From Sitta carolinensis (Eukaryota; Chordata; Aves; Passeriformes; Sittidae): a DNA stretch of 64,000 nucleotides. Each line of letters begins with the position of its first letter. Within the stretch, counting starts at the first letter, position 1. The stretch lies in NCBI GenBank assembly GCA_032173965.1, contig CM063287.1, forward strand, positions 4,221,859 through 4,285,858. The letters are read 5' to 3'. Below, in pieces: positions 10,719-21,527 of the stretch. The notes under the pieces are model-generated. The model was given only the letters and a program-made list of their open reading frames with translations. It ran no database searches and was not told where the DNA came from. A program made the position numbers and the translations under genes.

Positions 10719-13700
10719 AAATGTGAGACAGAGGGAAAGTTGATAATACCAGAGAAACAAAAGACCTGAGGAGAAACCTGTGGCTGACCAAGTCAAGCCC
10801 TTGGAAGCAGCTCTAAGATGCTCCCTTGTTGTTTCATAGTCAGCCAAAAATCAGAGGTGGTGTAACAGAACATCTCTGTCCAAAAGACAGAAAGGTCAGC
10901 AGCAATGCTTATAAAAATATCCATTTTCCAGCAGGAAAAAGTGATTTTAGCCACAAGATGCTGCTGAAACCCTGGTTACTGACACTGAAACAGAGGACAT
11001 GCCAAAGCAGTGTTGACAGTTCTGTGCCTCTGGTCCCAGCACATGGATGTCTCCTGGAAGAGCCAAGAGTGCTCAGCTCCCTTGGCAACAGTCCTGAAAC
11101 AGGGAAAGCAAACACTGTGCCATTCTTTAATCCCAGTAAATACACACATCAGTTGGAGGCTGATCCCAGGAAAAACAATGCAAACAGACAGAGGAGACCA
11201 AATGCATGCTACAGGAGAATAATACACCTATTAACATGGGACAATGGGGAAAAAAGTACATGAAATTGGTTATTTGTAATGAAATTACAAGCCTGGAGAG
11301 CAGGGGAAATGCAACTTCCCAAGTTTAAATATCCATGGCCTCATATCACATAAGCTGATTATGAAACTATGGAAATAAACTGGATGAACATTAAATGGAT
11401 TAAGAGCGAGGGAGCTGAGGTCTCAAAACGCAACCAGGAGGAAATCCCTGCATCAGCCACATGCAAACACCCAGATCCAGGTCTAGGAATGGCTTGGAAA
11501 TGCAGACTGGGGAGGGTCTGGACACCACCAAGATGCTGCAGAGCCCCTCTTTCCTTTAGAGACCTAAAGAACTGTAGGTTTTGAGCGTACTCAGGGCATA
11601 TACAGAGGCTCATGCCAGGCCCAGTTTTCCTCCAGCATCTCCCTAGCATCCCTGCTGGAGCTGGGACATTGTCCAGGAGCACTGACACGGGGTGCAGGTG
11701 TGTAACCATGGGATAACAAGGTGAGCCTGGCATTAGTAGAGCAATGGGCGGACCCTGCATGGTCCTGTGGGCCACAACTCAGAAAGTCAAATTATTGAGA
11801 GTCTTTGGAGAGGAGTCCAGCCCAGTGACCATATTTTAGAGCCTTTGATTTCATCAGAAATGCTCTAAAACTCCCTTTTTCTGTTTCATCACGCAGAAAC
11901 TGAGGAATGAGATGGCCAGACTTGTGCTGCCTTAAGATCCCAAGGCAAAACCTGCTTTTTCACTGTGGAGAGCAGCAGCCCAGCAAGCCTGGATTCCCTC
12001 CATGGGAAGAGGGAAGGCGAGTTTTCTCTCATGAGGGGGATATTTTCCATGAAAGGTGGGATACTTCCTTTATAAGTCATAGATATTCTTTTAGAAGTGG
12101 GATATTTAGCTTTTCAGGCGCTGTGTCAACAATGGGATGGGATCATTCATTAATAACGATGGTGATGACTGGGAAAATAAACACTGAGGTTACAGCCACT
12201 TGATCATTCATTCAGCACTTTTCAGGCTCATCCCTGCACCCACCTGACAGCAAGGTTTGGATTTTGGCTGGAGCTGGAAGCGTGTTCTGCTTACCTAAGC
12301 CCCTGAGGGCTTTGCTGGGATGAGGCAGCAGGGGTGAGAGGCTTAGCTCCACTCACAGCTTCTTCCCTCTTCTCCTTTTCTGGGTTTAACCTCACAGACA
12401 GCACTCACGACCCAAAATTAGCCCGACATCTAAAACTCAGAATACACAGAGCTCCTCCATGGATGCTTGTTATGCTTAAAGGCTAATTAGAGCTGGTCAA
12501 AATAATATCAAAATGTTCAGGGCTCTGCCTGGCTGCTGAATGAGAAGGATGGTGCAAATCAGTACTGAAGGGAGAGCAAATGTGTGGTTTTAATGTATTT
12601 TAATGTTTACTAATCCAGCAGAGACATCTGACACCCACCAGGCATATTTTCAGATAGCTGAAAATTAACAGAGATCATGCCACTAATTATAAAAACAATT
12701 AAACAAACCAAGGCAGCACATTTTAATTAAAAAGTCTTCCCTTTTGTTGTTTTTTTTTTTAATCTATGCTTTACTGTCATATTTCAACAGTAAAAAAAAT
12801 CCCGACCCAAAGCTCCAATGTGCTGTCAGTTGGGTGAAATTGCCCTTGAAAAAAAGCAGCCACCATTTCCCATCTGTCTGCAGAATAAAGAATTAATGAA
12901 AGGAAACCCTTCCTCAATTTAAAAATAATGAGCCATCAATATGGAACTGCTTCAGCTCTATCAAACTGAATTAACAACTCATGGCTTTGGTTTCTTGTTT
13001 TTGGGTTTTTTGCCTCAGTCTCCTCTCTTTTTTTTTTAATCCAGTTGATACTAAAAGGCAAAAATCCTAAATTTCACAGTTCCCAACCACCCAATTCCTT
13101 GTTTGGTTATAACAGGTAAAATTTATTAACTTAAGTTGGGCTTAACCTTACTAAACCAGGAGTACAACTTTCCAGCCCCCTTTTTTGTCACCTGAACTCC
13201 AAGCAGGCATCAGCCATACCAAGGACTTGGGAAAACCTGGCACAAAGGAAGTGCCCAGAGCAGCTGGCTGACATGGGATAATTCCAGTTGTAGGGATAAC
13301 TCTAATTGTACCCCAAGTCAAAACAACTCAAAGGTGATGGAGGGAACAGTTCCCTGAGGTTGCTGGGTGCCAGGGAAGTACAACAATCATCCAGAACAGG
13401 CTGTGAGCCCACGGAAGGTGTCTTTAATCCTGTCACCCCACACTTTTTGTTTGCATGAACACTGCACAATCCAAGCAGGCAGAATCCCACACCAAGCTAT
13501 TTACATTCAATTTTATCACCTATCTCTCCTCTCCCCCTCTGTTGACCCAGTGAGGTTCAACAAAGTTCATATATTTTGAATTAACGATGAAAAACGCATC
13601 CTGCCAATCCACCTCCCCTGCCAGCATTTACTGGTGCTCAGGAGCTGTTTGTAATCTTGTATTCTAACCACTATCAATTATCATAAAAAGGTTGACGTCT

Positions 13701-14040
13701 TCACCTGCTGTTTGATAAATAATGCATGAGAGAGCTTAACAACAGGCAAGAAATAGCACTGCCAGATCTTTAACACTTAATATCCAACCAGCCCTGGTCC
13801 CCAGAGACCTGAACAAAAAGCCAGTGCTCTGGGGGCAGAGCCTGGGCAAAGAAAGGTGCTTTACAAGTGCCTTTTATAGAGTTTCACAGATGAAAACCTG
13901 TGCTTGGCCTGAGATGTTGTTAATAAAATAACCAGAATAGCAGGAAGCTGTTTGAGCTGGTACCATATGACATTCCAAGGGGGAAAAATAACATCTCAAT
14001 AACCTGAGACAATTAATTAAACCAGGAGGTTTAAACCCCA
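10719..14040. other. Intronic sequence, AT-rich toward 12.4-13.1 kb
   Basis: No named repeat. Around 12480-12740 there are clustered TAATTA/ATTA-type motifs (ggctaattagag, cactaattataaaaac, ttttaattaaaaag) followed by T homopolymers at 12751-12761 and 13029-13037. Confidence 0.45.
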
Positions 14041-14070
14041 TCTTAATGATTCTATGAATTCTATGAATTC
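14041..14070 (+). repeat. Short CR1-like tail motif
   Basis: gattctatgaattctatgaattc resembles the ATTCTATG tail of CR1 copies, but no CR1 body is recognised before it. Confidence 0.35.
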
Positions 14071-15285
14071 TTCTTATGTAAATATGTATTTCATTCCACA
14101 CTTAATGAGCTTTTTTATTTTTTTTCCTTCTTTTTTTGTTTTGTCCTCTTTTATTTTAATAGGCAGCATCATCCTTCAGGCCCACCCTCAAGCTACATTA
14201 CTAAAGAAAAACAGCAAATCCTTCCCTTTCAGCTCCTCTCAGCCAGAGATCCTTAAAAAACAGAGCCCCCTGTGTGAAAAGTGGAAGGAATGAACACCCA
14301 TGGTGACCACACACCTTCAGGAGAAATGGTTCCTCACTGCTGACATTAATTAAGTGCCTGGAGGGGCTTCAGCAGGAGCAACAATGCTGAACAAAAGCAT
14401 GAAACAAACCCCCATATGGTCACTTAACAAATATAACACGTTAAAATGTTGAGTTGATGCTGATGGGATTTGAAAAGGTTTGAATAACCCAGGGCAGAGC
14501 CTCAGCATCTGCTGGCAGGTGGAGGTGAAGCAGGGAATCCCTCCCAAACGCCTGGGGCAAGCACAGGAGGGTGAGCCCAGCCTGAGGATCCCAGCAAAGA
14601 ACTGCCCTGTCCTGCTGCATGCTCAGCTTGGAGGGAAATGCAGATCCCGGTATTCCCAGGCTGGAAAAATCCAGTGGAACACAGCTGAATGTTGGCAAAA
14701 CCACAAGATTGTTTTGTAAAACATTTTGTAAAAGATTGTAAAAGCAAAAGAGCTTTGCTTTTACAAGAGAAGTGGGAGAAATTGACTGCAATCCCTCACG
14801 GCCAAGGGAAGGGAATGGTTCCAAGGAGATTCCCCTTGCAGGGATGGATGCTGACACCATCGGGGGGTGAGGTCCCACTGAGAAACAGGCTCTGTGGGAA
14901 AACAGGCTTAATGGATATTCTGAAAAGGTCAAGGGTTAAAAAGAAACACCAGAAAATTCCTTTGATAAATAAGTAACAACAAATGGGCTCTCACCCAATT
15001 TAGAAAGCCAAACAAAAAAACCCCAAACCTTCCCTTTCCCACAAAAACCCAAGTGGGAGAACATGAGTGCACAAAAATTTACAAAATTAAATTATAAACA
15101 TCAACCGTTTGGTGACCCTCTTTCCTTCCTTCACTGCGAAACTTCTGACTGTCTGATTAGATATAGTTTACAAAAAAACTAATTCAATCCTAATCCTAAA
15201 AGTCAGGTAATTCAAATTTTGTCTCAAATTAGTGGCTAAAGGATCTGGAAGTAGAGATAAGCCTCTTGTCCTGGTAAAGCAACCA
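14071..15285. other. Intronic sequence with one perfect hairpin
   Basis: T-rich at 14112-14145. The only structure noted is the 13-bp inverted repeat at 14736-14766. Confidence 0.45.
14736..14766. repeat. Perfect 13-bp inverted repeat with 5-nt loop
   Basis: ttgtaaaagcaaa (14736-14748) pairs exactly with tttgcttttacaa (14754-14766) around agagc. It follows two further ttttgtaaaa copies at 14713-14732, so it may come from local duplication. Confidence 0.6.
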
Positions 15286-15480
15286 CATCATGGAGTGGTT
15301 TGGGTTGGAAAGGACCCCTCTGCTTGTTCCACCCCCTGCCATGGACACCTTCCACTCTCCCAGGTTGCTCCAAGCTCCATCCAACCTGGCCCTGGGACAC
15401 TTCCAGAGCAGGGGAGCCCCCCAGGAGACCCTGACAAAGGCAGAAGGGAATTCCCCAGGGGTCTCTGATCTGTGGGGCAA
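15286..15480 (-). mobile_element. CR1 LINE 3' end fragment
   Basis: Antisense: atcatggagtggtttgggttgg, ccccctgccatggacacc, ccaagctccatccaacctgg. The right boundary is uncertain, as similarity fades after about 15405. Confidence 0.78.
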
Positions 15481-15708
15481 GCAGAGGTAATTCCAGAGTG
15501 GGAAATAGATAAAAAGTGACCTTTGACACATAGGAAGAGCAACTCACCAGCCACAAAACTAAGGAAGAGATTAGGACATTCAACAGTTAATTGCAGTGAG
15601 GGACCATCATTCCCAAAAGAATCCCTAAAGGGACTCAGTAAGATTTTTGTTTGTAGAAGGAATGAGATACAAAGGTGTTAACAGAGGGAGCAACCGGGAG
15701 AAAAGCAC

Positions 15709-16040
15709 AGATCATTAATGCTGGAAGAGACCTCGGAGACCACTGAGCTCAACTGATAACTCAGCACTGCCAAGGCCACCACTAACCCGTGTCCCCAGGG
15801 TCACATCCACCTGGCTGTGACATCCCTCCAGGGATGGGTGGGTGTATATTGCCCTGGGCAGCTGTGACAGCCCTTCCAGGGAGGAACTTTCCTAATATCC
15901 AACCTCAACCCTGGCACAGCTTGAGGCCGTTTCCCCTGGGCTCGTCCCTGTTCATCCTCCCTCCCCTGCCTGCCCACTCATGTCAGAGAGTGTGGAGAGC
16001 CAGAAGGGCCCCCTGAGCTTTCTTCTCATCAGAATCGGGG
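15709..16040 (-). mobile_element. CR1 LINE 3' fragment, older subfamily
   Basis: Antisense: atcattaatgctggaagagacc, ctaatatccaacctcaaccc, ctggcacagcttgaggccg, ctgagctttcttctc. Internal order is intact although diverged. Confidence 0.8.
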
Positions 16041-16195
16041 ATTATCCGCCAGGAACCCCAGAGAAGGGGAAAAACAGCCCAAGGGCCACATCTCAGGCCA
16101 GCACTGCATCCTCTCCCCAGGGCTTTGTACTATTGGAAAGACTTGGATATATCAGAGGGTGTGGAGCTGCATGTGAGGGGAAACAGGATCAGTAA

Positions 16196-16252
16196 CCAAA
16201 AAAACCCAAAAAACCCAAAAAAGAAAAAAAAAGGAGAAGGAGAAGAAACAAA
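16196..16252. repeat. A-rich low-complexity tract
   Basis: aaaaaacccaaaaaaccc units run into an AAAGG/GGAGAA stretch. Confidence 0.7.
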
Positions 16253-16588
16253 AACTATCAAAACACACAGACACAGTTGAAAAGTGAGGTGGTTCTCCCT
16301 GCTGCTGCTTTCCTCAGAGATGCCCTTTCTAAAAACTATTAATTCCTTGCATGGAAGACAACTTGTCACAGAACTGCTCTTTTAAACTTCACTCTGTTGT
16401 GAAAGTGACAAAATAATAGGCCCAACACGAATGCTCAGCAGTGCATTTCAGAAGCAACATGTGCCAGGTTTTTCACTGGGCTCATAAACCATCCTGAGAA
16501 ATAAAGTTCTATGCCTGGTAGCAGCAACATATAATTATTCTTCTGAAAAGAACTAATATATATTTGGGCAAAACTTTGGTAAAATATT

Positions 16589-16805
16589 CATAGATCATGG
16601 AATGGTTTGGGTTGGAAAGGAACTCAAAGATTATGATTCCACCCCCTACCCTGGGCAGGGACCCCTCCCACTGTCCCAGGCTGCTCCAAGCCCCAAAGTC
16701 CAGCCTGGCACTGCCAGGGATGCAGGGGCAGCCCCAGCTGCTCTGGGCACCCTGTGCCAGGGCTGCCCACCCTGCCAGGGAACAATTCCTGCCCAATATC
16801 CCATT
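16589..16805 (-). mobile_element. CR1 LINE 3' end fragment
   Basis: Antisense with clear 3' end catagatcatggaatgg, tttgggttggaaaggaac, then the common block to caattcctgcccaatatccc. A short internal deletion removes 'ccttggg' after gtccagcctgg. Confidence 0.9.
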
Positions 16806-17778
16806 TAAATTTCAGCAACTCCCCCAAATATCTCCAGAAAATAATGGGCTTATCAGAAGGAGAAAATGATCCTTAGGACTGGGGTAATGGTATAACTTAA
16901 AGATAGCCAGAAGGTCCAGATTTAATGATTTAATCAGGCCCTGTGTTCCTAAACAATTGTGTCAATAGGATAAAAATGTGGAATAGCAGAGTAATAATGA
17001 AAAATGACGGTTGAATAAAGGAGGAAAAATCTCTCAGAGCAACAGAGCAGAACATTTGGCTTGGTCAGCATGACTTTGAAAATCTAAAAAGATACAAGGA
17101 GTTTTCACATGAGACTGTGTAACAAAATAAACCAACAGATGTAATTTAAGTTTGAGCCAATCAGGGCTTTGAAATCCATCATTTATTGAATTATTTTACT
17201 GTTCCAAGCAGTCTGCTGTTCAAAACAAGCAATAACTTAAGTGTGATTCTTATTAGTGATTCAAAGTTGGAATGGAAAGTTCTGATGTTTTGAAGCAATC
17301 TGCTTAATAACACAGGGAATATGAGGGAGAAATACCTTAGCCATCAATTACTAAGCAGTTACCCACCATTTTAAGATCAAAATAAAATTAGTGCAATTGC
17401 AGGAAGCTGGGACGTGACCATTATAAAGCCATATTTTCCCATGGTTTCCCCTTCCCCTTCCCCTTTTGTGATGGAAGGGTTTGAAGGGTTATCAAAACAT
17501 TGAGGACAGCTCATTACTCATCTGATCCAGATCCATGCTCCCAGTGCCACATCCAGACAGATGTTGAAGAATGGGAAATGCAAAGCCATACCTGCTCACC
17601 CAGGTGTGAAAAGGGACTGGGCTTATCACTTTAAATGGAAATTTAGGCGAGGTTTCCTTGGAAAGAAGTAATTTTTCAAAAGCATGCCTGGCTTACAGAA
17701 AGCATCTCAGAAGAGTAATGGGAATTTTGTCCTGGGGGACAGACTTCCCAAGAATCTAGGGCACCTCCTGAAGAGACA
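16806..17778. other. Intronic sequence, no recognised element
   Basis: AT-rich unique-looking DNA; a short (CCCCTT)n occurs at 17449-17464. Confidence 0.45.
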
Positions 17779-18020
17779 CAGGATCCCAGGATGGCTCAGG
17801 CTGAAGGGGGCATAGTGGGCACCTGGTGCCCCCTCCCTGCTCCAGCAGGGCCACCCCAGAGCACAGGGTTGTGTTCAGATGGGTGTGGAATACCCCCAGG
17901 GAGGAGAGCCCCCAGCCCCGCTGGGCATGGCCCAGGCTCTGCTCAGCAGTGGCACCAGAGGAAGGGGCAGGAACTGCTGCCCAGGACAAACTTCTTCCCT
18001 GTGCAGGGGCCACAGTTACT
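17779..18020 (-). mobile_element. CR1-like LINE fragment (divergent subfamily)
   Basis: Antisense order ggatcccaggatggctcagg, ctgctccagcagggccaccc, cacagggttgtgttcagatgg, aaacttcttccctgtgcagg follows the CR1 type with a 'ctctagcagggccacc' segment. It resembles the 28741/47543 repeats in the ggagagcccccagcc and ctgtgcaggggcca stretches. Confidence 0.65.
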
Positions 18021-18384
18021 CAGCTTCTCACCTTCTGGACCTTCTATGGATTCTTTACACCCTGTACCTCTCCAGAGGGAAGCAGGGAGGGGCCCTGTGC
18101 CTGGACACCCCCTTGGCATCCTGCTCACTGGGGACTGCAACGGGACTCGTGCGCAAACCTTCCCTCTTCCAGCACTTCCACAGCTCCTTGGCACCAGGAG
18201 CTCTCACTTTTAGTGCAGTTTTGTTCATTTTAATCAAACACCTCATTTTCCAACCAGCTAAGGTGGGGAATTCTCTTGACACAGAAGGATCCCAGTTTGG
18301 GGGCCCATCACACAGCGGAACGTGTCTCCTGGTGCTAACTGGACTTGGAAAAGAACTGCATGGCTCCAATCATTCAGACGGGAT

Positions 18385-18586
18385 CTTGGAAAGAAATTCC
18401 TCCCTGGGAGGGTGGGCAGGCCCTGGCACAGCTGTGGCTGCCCCTGGATCCCTGGCAGTGTCCCAGGCCAGGTTGGACAGGGCTTGGAGCAGCCTGGGAT
18501 ACTGGGAGGTGTCCCTGCCCGTGGCAGGGGTGGCACTGGATGGGCTTTATGGTCCCTTCCAACACAAACCAGCCTGGGATTCTACA
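18385..18586 (+). mobile_element. CR1 LINE 3' end fragment
   Basis: Sense: gggagggtgggcaggccc, ctggatccctggcagtg, gggaggtgtccctgcccg, cccttccaacacaaacc and tgggattctac. Confidence 0.88.
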
Positions 18587-20624
18587 GAGGACTCAGCTGA
18601 ACAAAGGTGAATTCTGAGAGCTGAGTTGGCTCAGCAGAGCCCCAGCAGGTCCAAAAAGCTGATTCCAGACTGAGAGCTCTGGCACCCAAGAACAAGTAGA
18701 AGGAATTTTGGAAAGGGAGCGCCTGCCCAGAGAGCTCACCGGAGCTGAGGGAATAACGACAAATGGATTCTGAGCCTGAGAGTAGGAATTCCATTCATTT
18801 GACAAAGAATTCACATTAAAGACCACTCCTCAGAAAGCAGAAGATCCCCTTTCTCTGAGATCAGTGTCACATCTTTGCTGGTGACACAAGAGGAGACCTG
18901 AGCTCTCAGGACTGGGACAGCTCCGTGGGAGTCATTGCCATGGGACAGCAGAGCCAGGCTGACCTTTCCTGGGAGCTGGCTGGAGCAGCCTCCCCAGACT
19001 TCACAACCCTGCTTTGGGCTCTGGTTTACACTCCAAAATTAAAGTGACACCAAAACACTCAGAAAGCACATCCCAGCTCCGGACACCAATCCCAAGCACC
19101 ACCTCCCACTCCCTGGAGCAAAACAGATTTTAAAAAGCCTTAAAATGTATCCAATCCTCCCATTCTTGCACTGCTTTACTGGGACAATGAAGGAGAAGAC
19201 AATCAAAGAGAATTGCTACTGAAACAACATGTGACATTGCAAAACTATATGGAAGAAATAATTAGGAGAAATATGCCGCTCTTTATTAGCAAAGGTAAAT
19301 ACACACCCTGGAAATATGAATGGATCACATACCAAATAAACTTGATTAATTTATTCTGACTACTCAAATCTGCCACAAATGAGCTGTTCAGAAAAATTCC
19401 AGGACTCTGAGAAGAATTTCCAGTAAAAAAGGAAATCCCAAACACATTTTGAAAAGGCCTAGGCATTACAGAGCAGAATTGTGAACCATAACAGTTGCCC
19501 CTACCTCAAAATGGAGTGAAATTCCCAGTTTTTGCCACTGAAACATCACTTCTCTCTCTCATCCTTGAAGGTATTCAAGGCCCTCTGTCCCACCTCTCCC
19601 AAGTGCACCTACACCAGGCAAGCGTTATTTGTCCAGACTGCTGACAGCACAAAAATAATTAAATATTTTCAACTTTATCCCTATTTAAGACCCTTAAGAA
19701 TTAATCAGTTTCTGAAAGGACAGTTTTTCTCTACTACTTCCATCTCAAATTATCTCCTGCTTTTTGAAACTTTGATTTTAGTTTTTTTTAAAGACATAGT
19801 TTTAAAAAAATAACTGAAAGAGAAGAATTGCAGAGATCTTTAGCAACAGCTCTGCTTAAGTGCCAACCACTGCTGATGTGCTGATAAATAGAAGTAGAAT
19901 AATAAATGGATCCATTTTACAGCTTCTTCAGTCTTTACACATTTGTCCTACATAAAAAACATGAGAATTTAAATCCATGGCATAAAAACAGCATTAGAGT
20001 CCAAATTGATTCATTACTTCCCAATGAAATCCTTAATACCCAAATCTGGAGAACACATCATTTCAGAACAGAAATGAACAAACAGGCTGTAATGAAACAA
20101 AAATAATTTCCATAAATTTCGTCCTCTTTTCCCATCTCATGAATTTACAAACTAAATCAAATTGTCAATGAAAGAAGTGATACTTCCTCATGCACATTTT
20201 GATTGAAGCACCTGCAGGCAGAGTTGAGAACCAACACCTATGAGCCAAGTGATGACATTAAAAATGGAGAAAAAACATAAAGAGAAGCTATAAAAAAATA
20301 AATTCCATATTTCATCTCACTGAAGTAATTTGTTAGCTGAGTAAATTATGGAGGAAATTGTGGACAGTTCTTGGACCAGAGCATTCAGAAAAATAAGCCA
20401 AGTCCACTACAGCTGTGTGTCTCCTGATTCCCTGGCACCTGCCCCCTGTCAAAGGCTTCCCACCCCCAGCCAGGCAGGCAGCAGCTGGAAGTCCCGGGGC
20501 AGAAACTCTCCAGGAATGTTCATTGTTGCCAGTGGATTTCCACTGAACCCCTTTCTCCAAGTCTAATCAGCACAGGAATGCTTCGAGCAATGCAGAAGCA
20601 GAGCCAGCACTTCTCACAGCCCCA
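18587..20624. other. Intronic sequence, no recognised element
   Basis: About 2 kb without a nameable repeat, AT-rich from about 19620. Confidence 0.45.
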
Positions 20625-21071
20625 CAGGCTCTGGGTTGGAAGGCACCTGAGAGCTGATTCAGTGCCACCCCTGCCATGGGCAGGGTCCCCTCCCCTCCCA
20701 CTGCCCCAGGCTGCTCCAAGCCCCAAAGTCCAGCCTGGCCTTGGGCACTGCCAGGGATCCAGGGGCAGCCCCAGCTGCTCTGGGCACCCTGTGCCAGGGC
20801 TGCCCACCCTGCCAGGGAACAATTCCTGCCCAATATCCCAGCCAGCCCTGCCCTCTGGCAGTCTGAAGCCATTCCCTGGGTGCTGTCCCTCCATCCCTCG
20901 TCCCCAGTCCCTCTCCAGCTCTCTTGGACCCCTTTAGTCCCTGGCAGGGGCTCTGAGCTCTCCCTGGAGCCTTCTCCTCTCCAGGTGAGCACCCCCAGCT
21001 CTCCAGCCTGGCTCCAGAGCAGAGGGGCTCCAGCCCTGGAGCAGCTCCATGAGCTCCCCTGGGCTCTCTCT
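20625..21071 (-). mobile_element. CR1 LINE fragment, 3' part, split by a solo LTR
   Basis: Antisense CR1 block ending in ctccatgagctcccctgggctctct, where the LTR begins. The CR1 resumes at 21410 with ctccccagcagctccagg, which in the unbroken copy at 10200-10718 directly follows gggctct. Confidence 0.9.
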
Positions 21072-21409
21072 TGTCACTGTGGGATAACACACAACATCGA
21101 CTCTTTTTGTGATTTTTGTCAAGGTTGTGTAAAAGTGTCTTTATTAGAGATCATCTCTTCTAATATACTATTTTCCACAGATCAGTGTGATTGGTGAGAG
21201 GAAGACAAACCTCTTCATCCACAATGGTCAAACCAGAGGGACATCAGGAGAAATCCCTCCTCCCAAAACGAATGTACAACATAGATATTGTAACAAAAAC
21301 ATTTCTGCTGTTTATATTCTTTTCCGGAGAAAAGAATTTCAGAAAACCAAAACATCAGAAAACCGGAAGTTTAGAAAATCAGAAACTTCAGGCCTGAAAC
21401 CAGACTACA
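21072..21409 (-). mobile_element. Solo LTR (family A), nested in CR1
   Basis: Inverse copy of the family at 53546-53886: plus strand begins tgtcactg and ends cagactaca, so the sense LTR is TGTAGTC...CAGTGACA. It contains the rc CCAAT motif (gtgattggtgag), rc AATAAA-type signal (tttatta near 21140) and the conserved ccagagggacatcagg. Flanking hexamers ctctct and ctcccc agree at 4 of 6. Direction matches PCDH15 transcription. Only an LTR remains; no retroviral coding sequence is adjacent. Confidence 0.85.
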
Positions 21410-21527
21410 CTCCCCAGCAGCTCCAGGTGCCTCCTGTGCTGGGGCAGCTCTGCAGGTGGGGTCTCACCTGAGCACAGGGGCAGAATCCCCCCCTGCCCTG
21501 CTGCCCACGCTGGGGCTCAGCCCAGGG
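21410..21527 (-). mobile_element. CR1 LINE fragment, 5' part of the split copy
   Basis: Continues the CR1 at 20625-21071 after the LTR. Bases 21413-21526 match 61683-61795 with one single-base length difference. Confidence 0.85.
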
